A stretch of DNA of 64,000 nucleotides from Bacteroidota bacterium (GTDB taxonomy: Bacteria; Bacteroidota; Bacteroidia; Bacteroidales; JAAUTT01): positions 182,765-246,764 of the forward strand of contig JAUZOO010000004.1 of the NCBI GenBank assembly GCA_030706405.1. The letters run 5' to 3'. Shown in pieces: positions 33,614 through 41,973 of this stretch. The notes beneath the pieces are model-generated. The model made no database searches. It had not been told where the DNA came from and worked only from the letters and a program-made list of their open reading frames with translations. How positions within the stretch are numbered: the stretch's first letter is position 1; the number at the start of each line of letters is the position of its first letter. Made by a program: the position numbers and the translations under genes.

Positions 33614-35089
33614 ATGAATAAACACTCGTTTCTCGCATTCGATTTAGGCGCAACCAGCGGGCGCTCTATTGCAGCCCACCTTACCGGCGATAAATTAGAA
33701 ATGAAAGAACTCACCAGGTTTCCCAACACAATGATTAATGTTCGCGGACATCTACACTGGGACATTTTTAGTTTGTTTGAACATTTAAAAGAAGGCTTAC
33801 GCGCTTTTCGTCAGGCAGAAGGATGTGACCCGGAATCGATAGGCATTGACACCTGGGGCGTTGACTTCGGTCTTTTAGCTTCCGACGGCTCCATCCTTGG
33901 CATTCCTTATGCTTACCGCGACTCGCGCACCGATGGCATGATGGACGAATTTTTTAAATTAATTCCACGCGATAAAGTTTACGAACTTACCGGAATCCAG
34001 TTTATGCAGCTCAACAGCTTATATCAGTTGTTTGCCATGAAAAAAGCGAATTCTTCGCTATTAAATGCTGCTACCGACCTGCTTTTCATCCCCGACCTGC
34101 TCAACTACCTGTTCACCGGAGTTAAAAAATCAGAATTTACATTCGCTACCACCTCACAGTTGTTCAATCCGAAAACCCGTACCTGGGAAAAATCGTTGTT
34201 CGACGCTATGGGTGTTGACATGAAAATAATGCAGGAGATCGTACTCCCCGGAACTATCATCGGCAAAGTATCTGCCGATGTTGCTCAGGAAACTGGTGCA
34301 GGCGAAATCCCTGTAGTTTCCGTTGCTTTGCACGATACCGGTTCGGCTATTGCTGCTGTACCTGCCGAAGGTGCCAACTGGGCATACCTAAGCTCCGGAA
34401 CATGGTCGCTCATGGGTATCGAAACCCGCGAAGCCCTTATCAATGCCCGCACCTCAGAGCTTAACTTCACCAATGAGGGCGGTGTTGAAGGCACTTACCG
34501 TTTCCTGAAAAATATTACTGGCATGTGGCTGCTCGAACAATGCCGCAAGGTATGGTCGCAAGCCAAAAAAGACTTCTCGTACCCGCAGTTGGTTGAGATG
34601 GCTCAGGCAGCGAAACCGTTTCAATGCCTTGTTGATCCGGATGCGCCCGACTTTATGGCTCCTGCTGACATGACCGAAGCTATCCGCCAGTATTGCGTTA
34701 AAACCGGACAGCATGTTCCTGCCAGCGAAGGAGAATTCGTACGTTGTATTTTCGATAGTCTTGCCCTGAAATACCTCAGCGTTCTCGACATGCTCCGCGA
34801 AGTATCGCCCAATCCCATCGAAAAGCTTCATGTTATTGGCGGCGGTTCAAAAAATGCATTCCTCAACCAGCTCACAGCTAATGCCATCGGATTGCCGGTT
34901 CTTGCCGGCCCTTCGGAAGCAACCGCATTGGGCAACGTTATGGTTCAGGCGATGGCACTTGGCGTTGTAAAATCACTGGCCGAAATCCGCCAGGTAATCA
35001 GTAAATCGGTACAGCCCGACGTTTTCAACCCGCAGGATACCACTGCATGGGAAGCCGCATATCAGCAATATCAAAAAGTAACTAAATAA
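33614..35089 (+). CDS. rhaB: L-rhamnulokinase
   Basis: A 491-residue FGGY-family kinase that phosphorylates L-rhamnulose to rhamnulose 1-phosphate with ATP. The N-terminal phosphate motif FDLGATSGRSI, IGIDTWGVDFGLL with YAYRDSRT, the catalytic Asp in SVALHDTGSAI and the ATP-site HVIGGGSKNAFLNQLTA are visible. The longest frame begins at a TTG (33512), but that extension contains the promoter box and a regulator repeat, so the ATG at 33614 is used. It is first in the operon rhaB-rhaA-rhaD. Homology to Bacteroides rhamnulokinase and the next two genes make the substrate call firm. Confidence 0.95.
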   Translation: MNKHSFLAFDLGATSGRSIAAHLTGDKLEMKELTRFPNTMINVRGHLHWDIFSLFEHLKEGLRAFRQAEGCDPESIGIDTWGVDFGLLASDGSILGIPYAYRDSRTDGMMDEFFKLIPRDKVYELTGIQFMQLNSLYQLFAMKKANSSLLNAATDLLFIPDLLNYLFTGVKKSEFTFATTSQLFNPKTRTWEKSLFDAMGVDMKIMQEIVLPGTIIGKVSADVAQETGAGEIPVVSVALHDTGSAIAAVPAEGANWAYLSSGTWSLMGIETREALINARTSELNFTNEGGVEGTYRFLKNITGMWLLEQCRKVWSQAKKDFSYPQLVEMAQAAKPFQCLVDPDAPDFMAPADMTEAIRQYCVKTGQHVPASEGEFVRCIFDSLALKYLSVLDMLREVSPNPIEKLHVIGGGSKNAFLNQLTANAIGLPVLAGPSEATALGNVMVQAMALGVVKSLAEIRQVISKSVQPDVFNPQDTTAWEAAYQQYQKVTK

Positions 35090-35134
35090 CAGCAAATTAA
35101 TACAAGCAGTATTTAAACCTATTATTCTAATACT

Positions 35135-36391
35135 ATGAGCAAAGACCAAAACATTCAGAAAGCTTTTGATTTAGCCGTTGAACGCTATGCCGCTGTAGGC
35201 GTTGACGTAAACAAAGCGTTAGCAGATATGCAAAAGATTTCGCTATCGTTACATTGCTGGCAAGCAGATGATGTTACCGGTTTCGAAAATCCGGACGGAC
35301 AACTTTCGGGTGGCATTCAGGCAACTGGCAACTATCCGGGAAAAGCTCGTAACATGGAAGAGCTTCGTGCCGATATCTTAAAAGCAAAATCGTTCATTCC
35401 CGGCGATCACCGCTTAAACCTTCACGAAATTTATGGTGACTTTGGCGGCAAATTCGTAGATCGCGATAAAGTTGAGCCAAAACATTTCGCAAGCTGGATG
35501 GCCTGGGCTAAAGAAAACAACTTCAAGCTCGACTTCAATTCAACTTCGTTCTCGCACCCAAAATCGGGCAGTCTTTCGCTTTCAAACCCTGACAAATCGA
35601 TCCGCGATTTCTGGATTGAGCACACCAAACGTTGCCGTACTATTTCGGAAGAAATGGGTAAAGCTCAGAACGATCCTTGTATCATGAACCTCTGGATTCA
35701 CGATGGATCGAAAGACATCACCGTAAATCGCTTAAAATACCGCGAATTATTAAAAGATTCGTTAGATCAGATTTTCGCTCAGAAATACGATAACATGAAA
35801 GATTGTATTGAGTCGAAATTATTTGGTATCGGAGCAGAAAGCTACACCGTAGGTTCGCACGACTTCTATCTTGGTTACGGAGCTCAAAACGGCAAAATGG
35901 TAACATTAGATACCGGTCACTTCCACCTTACCGAAAGTATTGCCGATAAAATTTCGTCGTTATTACTTTTCACACCTGAAATCATGTTACACGTGAGCCG
36001 TCCTATCCGTTGGGACTCTGACCACGTTACCATCATGAACGACGACACGTTGGATCTTGCCAAAGAAATCGTTCGTAGCAACGCTCTCGATCGCGTTCAT
36101 ATTGGCCTCGACTATTTCGACGCTTCGATCAATCGTATCGGTGCTTACGTTATAGGTAGCCGTGCAACTCAGAAATGTTTCTTACAAGCATTGCTTGAAC
36201 CAATCGCAACACTTCGTCAGTACGAAGCAAACGATCAATTATTTGAGCGTCTGGCTTTATTGGAAGAAGCTAAATCGTTGCCTTGGGGTGCTGTTTGGGA
36301 TTATTTCTGCGCTAAAAACAACGTTCCGGTTGGTGAAAACTACATCACCGAAATCCAGAAATACGAAAAAGAAGTTACTTCTAAACGATAA
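35135..36391 (+). CDS. rhaA: L-rhamnose isomerase
   Basis: A 418-residue metal-dependent isomerase converting L-rhamnose to L-rhamnulose. Characteristic stretches are LSLHCWQADDVTGF, GIQATGNYPGKARN, LDFNSTSFSHPKSG, MNLWIHDGSKD, VGSHDFYLGYG, DTGHFHLTE, WDSDHVTIMND and LDYFDASINRIGAYVIG, which carry the Mn/Zn ligands of the TIM barrel. Length and sequence match the Bacteroides enzyme (called RhaI there). It is 45 bp after rhaB. A 9-bp hairpin follows its stop before rhaD. Confidence 0.97.
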   Translation: MSKDQNIQKAFDLAVERYAAVGVDVNKALADMQKISLSLHCWQADDVTGFENPDGQLSGGIQATGNYPGKARNMEELRADILKAKSFIPGDHRLNLHEIYGDFGGKFVDRDKVEPKHFASWMAWAKENNFKLDFNSTSFSHPKSGSLSLSNPDKSIRDFWIEHTKRCRTISEEMGKAQNDPCIMNLWIHDGSKDITVNRLKYRELLKDSLDQIFAQKYDNMKDCIESKLFGIGAESYTVGSHDFYLGYGAQNGKMVTLDTGHFHLTESIADKISSLLLFTPEIMLHVSRPIRWDSDHVTIMNDDTLDLAKEIVRSNALDRVHIGLDYFDASINRIGAYVIGSRATQKCFLQALLEPIATLRQYEANDQLFERLALLEEAKSLPWGAVWDYFCAKNNVPVGENYITEIQKYEKEVTSKR

Positions 36392-36429
36392 TAAACGTAC
36401 TACACTAGATATACTACGCTACAAAAAAC

Positions 36430-36461
36430 GGTCCCTGTAGGCTGAAAAGTCAACAGGGACC
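36430..36461 (-). terminator. Hairpin between rhaA and rhaD, terminator-like on the opposite strand
   Basis: GGTCCCTGT (36430-36438) pairs with ACAGGGACC (36453-36461). The flanking A-run (36423-36428) makes it an intrinsic terminator only on the minus strand. On the operon transcript it would be a stabilising or processing hairpin. Confidence 0.55.
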
Positions 36462-36548
36462 TGCTATTACTTCTACATTACTTTCTATTATTAAGAGATA
36501 CTACTATGGGCTTAGTAACCATTGACATTTTTTATAAATAATAAAAGT

Positions 36549-37373
36549 ATGAATACAATTTTTGACAACAAACAGTTACAGGAGAAGATCCACGACGTAG
36601 CAGAACTTGCAGATTATCTGTGGCAAAAAGGATGGGCAGAACGCAATGCCGGTAATATCTCGATAAACCTCTGTGACATTCTTAAAGATGTTACAGTTAC
36701 CGACTTAGAAAAATATCCTGAGTTTAAACTAAAAAAAGCGCTGCCAGGATTAAAAGGCGGATTCTTTTTTGTGACAGGAACTGGTAAACGTATGCGCGAC
36801 CTTGCCCGCAATCCTTTATTAAACGCTTGTGTTATCAGGATTAGCGACAAAGGCGATTCGTACCGCATCATTTCGCAAAACGATATAAATTTCTACGAAC
36901 TTCGTCCTACTTCGGAACTTCCAACCCACCTTGGAATTCACGAACAGATGGTAAAAAATGGTTCAAAAAACAGGGTAATTGTTCACACTCACCCTAACGA
37001 ACTGATCGCATTGTCGCACTCGCCAATGTACAAAAGCGAAGATGTATTAAACCGCATCCTCTGGGGCATGCATCCCGAATCGGTAATTGTAGTTCCAAGA
37101 GGCGTAGGTATGGTTCCTTACGAAATTCCGGGAACTACCGACATTGCCGAACTGACCATTAAAGCACTTGCAGACCACGACGTGCTTATCTGGGAAAAAC
37201 ATGGCTGTTTGGCCGTTGGCGAAGAATTATTCGACACCTTCGACCTTATCGACACCTTATCGAAATCGGCACAGATTTTCATCTATGCTAAAAGCGCAGG
37301 ATTTGAGCCCGAAGGCCTCACCGAAAATCAACTGCTTGACCTGAAGAAAGCTTTCCATGTAGGTGGATATTAA
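36549..37373 (+). CDS. rhaD: L-rhamnulose-1-phosphate aldolase
   Basis: A 274-residue class II aldolase splitting rhamnulose 1-phosphate into dihydroxyacetone phosphate and L-lactaldehyde. Zinc ligands are in VIVHTHPNELIAL (two His) and IWEKHGCLAVG (third His), and the catalytic Glu region is THLGIHEQM. The N-terminal WAERNAGNISI is the phosphate/substrate loop. The ATG at 36549 is used; the longer frame opens at a TTG. It is 157 bp after rhaA. The lactaldehyde reductase and rhamnose permease found in the B. thetaiotaomicron cluster are missing here and must lie elsewhere. Confidence 0.95.
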   Translation: MNTIFDNKQLQEKIHDVAELADYLWQKGWAERNAGNISINLCDILKDVTVTDLEKYPEFKLKKALPGLKGGFFFVTGTGKRMRDLARNPLLNACVIRISDKGDSYRIISQNDINFYELRPTSELPTHLGIHEQMVKNGSKNRVIVHTHPNELIALSHSPMYKSEDVLNRILWGMHPESVIVVPRGVGMVPYEIPGTTDIAELTIKALADHDVLIWEKHGCLAVGEELFDTFDLIDTLSKSAQIFIYAKSAGFEPEGLTENQLLDLKKAFHVGGY

Positions 37374-37393
37374 TATAAGCTCTATTTAACAAG

Positions 37394-37434
37394 AAAAGCG
37401 CTGCCTGGCAAACTCTCCGGCAGCGCTTTTGCTT
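37394..37434. terminator. Bidirectional terminator between rhaD and the sulfatase
   Basis: AAAAGCGCTGCC (37394-37405) pairs with GGCAGCGCTTTT (37419-37430), a perfect 12-bp stem with T tails in both directions, between two convergent genes. Confidence 0.9.
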
Positions 37435-37455
37435 TTATTTCACTCTAAGCGGGTA

Positions 37456-39141
37456 TTATTTTCGTTTGGGTTTAGGCAATACGTTATGGCTATATGCCCA
37501 ATCACTCCACATATGTTCCAGTTCTTTTACCTTATCGGGATATTTCGTCGCCATATCGTTTAATTCTGAAGCATCCTCAATAATATTATACAAATGCCAT
37601 GTAGTATCCCGTGAGGTAGAAACTAGCTTCCATTCTTTAACCCGGGCGTACCGGGCGCCATAATGCTCATTAAATAACGCTTCATGTTCAGCACCGTTCT
37701 TTCCTTTAAGAGCCGAAACTAAACTGACACCTTGCAACGGAGTTATTGCATTTCCATCATACTCCGACGGGTAATTCGTTTGGGCAAGTTCCTCTACGGT
37801 AGCCATAAAATCCATAACATGCCCTACTCTATTTACAATTGAACCTTTCTTTACTTCAATACCTTTAGGCCAGAATGCAATTAACGGGGTATGAATGCCG
37901 CCTTCGTACGACTCCGCCTTGGCATAACGGAAAGGAGTATTGCAGACATTAGCCCAACGTTCGCCGATGCTATAAAATGTATTCTCAGTTCCAGGCATTA
38001 CCTTCTTATTAGTTTCGTAGTGAATAGGCTGCCCATCGCGGGTTTGCCCAGGACGATCGAAACCTGCTCCATACCTCGCACAATCTTCGGGACTTGCACC
38101 ATTGTCGCTTAAAACGAATATCAGGGTATTATCTAACTCTCCCGATTCTTTTAATGCTTTTATGACCCTTCCGATTCCCTCATCCATGCGGTCGATCATG
38201 GCTGCGTGAACGGCCATTGCCCGTGCATCCCAATCTTTGTCGGGGTTATTATCCCACGTAAATTCTTTATCTATGCGGGGAGAAAGATGGCATTTGGCTG
38301 AATCGACAATCCCCAGCGAAACCATTTTTTTATATCTGGCATTACGAATGGCATCCCAACCTCCCGTATAAGTGTCTTTATATTTTTCGATATTTTCAGC
38401 AGGCGCCATTAACGGCCAATGCGGAGCGTTGTGCGCCACATACAAAAAGAAAGGTTGGTCGTCTTTGCTAAACTTTTTGATATAGCTAACGGCAGTATCA
38501 TTAATAGCATCGGCCTGATAATATCCTTTTGGAACAGATTTGACGGGCGTTGTTCCGGATACAAGGCTAAACGGATCGAAATGATCTACGACGCCCCATA
38601 ATGTGCCAAAAAAATCCTCAAACCCTCTATTGGTCGGATATTGTTCAACAGGCGAAAAAAAAGGATGCTCTTCCTGATGGTTTAACCAATTTAACTGGGC
38701 TTTAGGTGTAGGCTGCTCAACGGTATTAGACACATGCCATTTACCAGACATGGCGGTATGATAACCGGCAGATTTTAGCACTTCGGCAAGAGTAACGGTA
38801 TTTTTAGTAATGTAGCCCCTGTAACCAGGTTCATGCCTATCCTCTGTCATCTCGCCAATTCCTGCCTGCTGATTATACAACCCTGTCAATAATGCTGCAC
38901 GCGACGGACAAGAACGGGAGGTATTATAAAAATTTGAAAAACGAAGCCCGTTTGATGCCAGATAATTGATGTTGGGCGTATGAATTTCGCCTCCGTAACA
39001 TCCCAAATCGGAAAAGCCCATATCATCCGCCAAAATGATTATAATATTCGGCCGTTTATCCTTTTTCTTATTAACAGACTTGGCAGTGACCATTCCCGAG
39101 AAAAGCAATATTGTTGAGGCGGTAATAATTATCTTTCTCAT
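37456..39141 (-). CDS. Secreted type I sulfatase
   Basis: A 561-residue arylsulfatase-family enzyme with a signal peptide (MRKIIITASTILLFSGMVTA). Cys78 in SRSCPSRAALLTG is the residue converted to formylglycine (C-x-P-S-R), and metal-binding Asp39-Asp40 lie in IILADDMGFSDLGCYGG. Late DNGASPEDCARYG fits the second metal region. It would remove sulfate esters from a polysaccharide and needs a maturase (anSME) not seen in this window. The frame opens at 39213; the ATG at 39141 gives the signal peptide. It is last in the leftward PUL and is separated from GH31 by a hairpin with a T-run, so its expression may be uncoupled. Confidence 0.94.
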   Translation of the reverse strand: MRKIIITASTILLFSGMVTAKSVNKKKDKRPNIIIILADDMGFSDLGCYGGEIHTPNINYLASNGLRFSNFYNTSRSCPSRAALLTGLYNQQAGIGEMTEDRHEPGYRGYITKNTVTLAEVLKSAGYHTAMSGKWHVSNTVEQPTPKAQLNWLNHQEEHPFFSPVEQYPTNRGFEDFFGTLWGVVDHFDPFSLVSGTTPVKSVPKGYYQADAINDTAVSYIKKFSKDDQPFFLYVAHNAPHWPLMAPAENIEKYKDTYTGGWDAIRNARYKKMVSLGIVDSAKCHLSPRIDKEFTWDNNPDKDWDARAMAVHAAMIDRMDEGIGRVIKALKESGELDNTLIFVLSDNGASPEDCARYGAGFDRPGQTRDGQPIHYETNKKVMPGTENTFYSIGERWANVCNTPFRYAKAESYEGGIHTPLIAFWPKGIEVKKGSIVNRVGHVMDFMATVEELAQTNYPSEYDGNAITPLQGVSLVSALKGKNGAEHEALFNEHYGARYARVKEWKLVSTSRDTTWHLYNIIEDASELNDMATKYPDKVKELEHMWSDWAYSHNVLPKPKRK

Positions 39142-39173
39142 TAATCTGTATAGCTTATTTAAAATTTTATAAC

Positions 39174-39221
39174 AAAACCCTTTCCATTGATTTTTGCAAG
39201 AAACAAAAAACAAGGAAAGGG
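39174..39221 (-). terminator. Terminator or attenuator between GH31 and sulfatase genes
   Basis: Minus strand: CCCTTTCC (39221-39214) pairs with GGAAAGGG (39185-39178), extended inward by TTG/CAA and a T-run/A-run pairing, then TTTTG. It lies 73 bp after the GH31 stop. Confidence 0.6.
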
Positions 39222-39293
39222 CCTAACTCTAACTATGAACTAATCTAATCCTGTCATCTACACTATTAAACTGTGTTATTACTTCAACTCGTT

Positions 39294-41948
39294 TTATTTT
39301 AATCCTAGATATTCTATCATCGGTTGAGTCGTTTCGAGTTTTAGAGATGGTATTGAACGCAACACATCTGACAACGAAGTTTTCATTTTATTCAATTTTT
39401 GCATTTGAATAAATACTTCTTCAGGATGATATTCGATTAAATTGCTAACATTACTTGTTTCATAAACCGCATTGGGTAGTGTACCACCCCAATCAACGGC
39501 AGCTACAGAATATTTAAGCTTTTCGGTTATCCATGCTACACGTTTGAGGAAACCCTTATTACCATCAAGAACTTTCAGCTGATTTGAAAAGGATTGATTA
39601 AACACAATTAACACTTCTATTTTCTCAGATACCGGCATTTCAGGCAGAGATATAGTTGTAGTCAATTCTGTATTCATATACCTCGCACCGCAGGGTTCCC
39701 CGTTGATGCTTACCGATACAGGCAATATGGTATTCAGAAGTCTCAATTCTAACGTTTGGTTTTTCGACATCCCCTCATAGTTTCCAATGCTTGGCCCGAT
39801 AGTTATTTTCATGGTGGTGTCGCTGGTATTTTCGCGGGTGACAATACGTTTTGAAAATTTACCGTTTTTATAATCATTGGTAGTTCCGTCATCTTCATAG
39901 AGTTCTGTCCTCGCAACAGACGTTCCGGGCACAAAAGAAATTACCTGAACCGAAGGTCTTTCCTGAAGATTTTTCACATCGGGATTCATGGGAATAATAG
40001 CTCCCGCTTTACAAAAAAATGGGATTTCGTCCTGTGCATAGGAACGCTCCAATACCTGGTTTCCTTTTAATAGTGACCCGGAATGAAATTCGAACCAATC
40101 TCCTTCGGGCAGCCATACTTTTTTTGAAGCCAACCAATTCGTTTTTGATAAAGGAGACGTTATTGGCGCTGCCAGAATGTCGTTCCCAAACATGTATTGT
40201 CCTTTAAAGGAATAAGCATTTTCCGCTTCCGGATAGTCGTAATACATTGGATAGCAAACAGAGATACCGGATTCGTAGCATTGGTGCGCACTTTTATAAA
40301 TATAAGGAGCAAGGGTGTATCTTAATTTTATAGCATCGCGCATGTCGGCAAATTGTTGAGGAAACATCCATGGACGACGCTCAATAATGGATGATTTTGA
40401 CGCATGAGTTCGTAAAACAGGACTGAACACACCGAATTGTAGCCAACGAAGGTATAATTCCCCATCGGTAGGTTGGCTAGTCATATGTCCACCAATATCG
40501 TGACTCCAATAACCATACCCTACATTTGATGCAGTAGTTGTAAAATAAGGCTGAAAATCCAACGATTCCCAGCTTGTATAAGTATCTCCAGAAAAGCCTA
40601 CCTGGTAACGGTGATTTCCCATGCCACCCCATCGATGGAAAAGTAAAGGTCGTTTCCCCTGTTTTTCCATATTGGTAAAGAACGTGTAATTAAGCCACCA
40701 CGTGTTGCTAAGGTTTTTGATGTTTTTATCCTGAAGATATTGTTGCCAGTCGAGCCACCAAAAGGCAATACCCTGGTCTTCCATCGGTTTTAACATTACA
40801 TCAAAATAGGTTTTTGCCCATTTTTTATCCGACATATTAAAGGGGATATATTCATGTTTGGTGGTATCGAAACCATAAGCTTTAGCAAATTCTCCGTATC
40901 GCTCTTCCATAGTTGGAATGCCGGATGCCGGATGGAGGTTTAACGCTGTTTTCAGGTGTTGCTGGTTTGTCCACTCCAGAAATTTCTGAGGTTCCGGAAA
41001 CAGGTCTTTATTCCAGGTGTATCCAGTCCAGCCCTTCCATTGTCCCATGGGGTCTTGTACATATTTCGTACTGGTAAACCCATAGGTTTCGTGCCAGTCC
41101 ATATCGATAACCATAACATCCATCGGAATGTCAAAGCGTTTCATATTGCCTGCCAATTCCCGAAGTTCATTGTCGTTATATATCCAATACCTCGACCACC
41201 AATACCCAAAGGCATACATGGGTGGAACAGGAATTTTACCGGCAACTTTGGTATAATCGCCAAGTGCTTTTTTATAATTATTACCGTAAGCAAATAAATA
41301 CCAGTCTAAGCAAGTGGTATCTGTTCGTTGGGTAACCCAGTTCCAATCCGTAGAACCGTCAAAAAGATTGGTTTTACTATCATCTACAAAAGCCCAACCA
41401 CTTCGGGAGACTATGCCCTGTTCGAGCTTTTTCTCATAATCCCACCCTTTGGCACCATCAAGAGTTCGCAAAGTTCCTTTCAAATTAAGGGAATCTTTTG
41501 TGCCTGGTGTCCAAATTGTTTTTTTACTATTTCCCCCTGCAATCTCTACTGAAAGATTTTCGGCTGTAAATGGTTTACCATCAATCTTATATTTTAAAAC
41601 TATTTTCTCAGTTTTAACAGTGATGGTTTTTCCACTTATTTTTTTTAAAAATTTCGGAACAGGCAGTTTCCGGTTGATGAATACCAGCGATGCTTTATCT
41701 TCAAATTTACCAGAAGGGGAATATTCCATCCGGATGAGCTCAGGGGTTAGTACTGTAAAACGGACATTACCCTCAGTGATTATGGCTTCCGGAGATGCTA
41801 CCGGATTATCCTGTATTGCAGTATGTTTTATATTCTGCACCCCTACAGAGGTACTATTTACAGCTTGGGCTAAAACACCTGCATTGCCAGATATAATAAA
41901 TAAAACCAGAAATAAATTAATTAAAATAATTTGTGTTTGCTTTTTCAT
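39294..41948 (-). CDS. GH31 alpha-glycosidase
   Basis: An 884-residue secreted enzyme (signal peptide ending GVLAQ). The order is an N-terminal beta-sandwich (about 40-230), a TIM barrel (about 240-600), then beta domains including a DUF5110-like part (PSVQVISFVPG...ELYEDDGTTNDY). The nucleophile is Asp400 in FWWLDWQQY and the acid/base is Asp455 in GFSGDTYTSWE. Members are alpha-glucosidases, alpha-xylosidases or alpha-galactosidases; specificity cannot be fixed. The last 100 residues after NGEPCGARYMN look like an added domain. It is in the second PUL, 25 bp after the DUF4965 gene. Confidence 0.93.
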   Translation of the reverse strand: MKKQTQIILINLFLVLFIISGNAGVLAQAVNSTSVGVQNIKHTAIQDNPVASPEAIITEGNVRFTVLTPELIRMEYSPSGKFEDKASLVFINRKLPVPKFLKKISGKTITVKTEKIVLKYKIDGKPFTAENLSVEIAGGNSKKTIWTPGTKDSLNLKGTLRTLDGAKGWDYEKKLEQGIVSRSGWAFVDDSKTNLFDGSTDWNWVTQRTDTTCLDWYLFAYGNNYKKALGDYTKVAGKIPVPPMYAFGYWWSRYWIYNDNELRELAGNMKRFDIPMDVMVIDMDWHETYGFTSTKYVQDPMGQWKGWTGYTWNKDLFPEPQKFLEWTNQQHLKTALNLHPASGIPTMEERYGEFAKAYGFDTTKHEYIPFNMSDKKWAKTYFDVMLKPMEDQGIAFWWLDWQQYLQDKNIKNLSNTWWLNYTFFTNMEKQGKRPLLFHRWGGMGNHRYQVGFSGDTYTSWESLDFQPYFTTTASNVGYGYWSHDIGGHMTSQPTDGELYLRWLQFGVFSPVLRTHASKSSIIERRPWMFPQQFADMRDAIKLRYTLAPYIYKSAHQCYESGISVCYPMYYDYPEAENAYSFKGQYMFGNDILAAPITSPLSKTNWLASKKVWLPEGDWFEFHSGSLLKGNQVLERSYAQDEIPFFCKAGAIIPMNPDVKNLQERPSVQVISFVPGTSVARTELYEDDGTTNDYKNGKFSKRIVTRENTSDTTMKITIGPSIGNYEGMSKNQTLELRLLNTILPVSVSINGEPCGARYMNTELTTTISLPEMPVSEKIEVLIVFNQSFSNQLKVLDGNKGFLKRVAWITEKLKYSVAAVDWGGTLPNAVYETSNVSNLIEYHPEEVFIQMQKLNKMKTSLSDVLRSIPSLKLETTQPMIEYLGLK

Positions 41949-41973
41949 ATCTAAGACTTATTTAAAGCACCTA

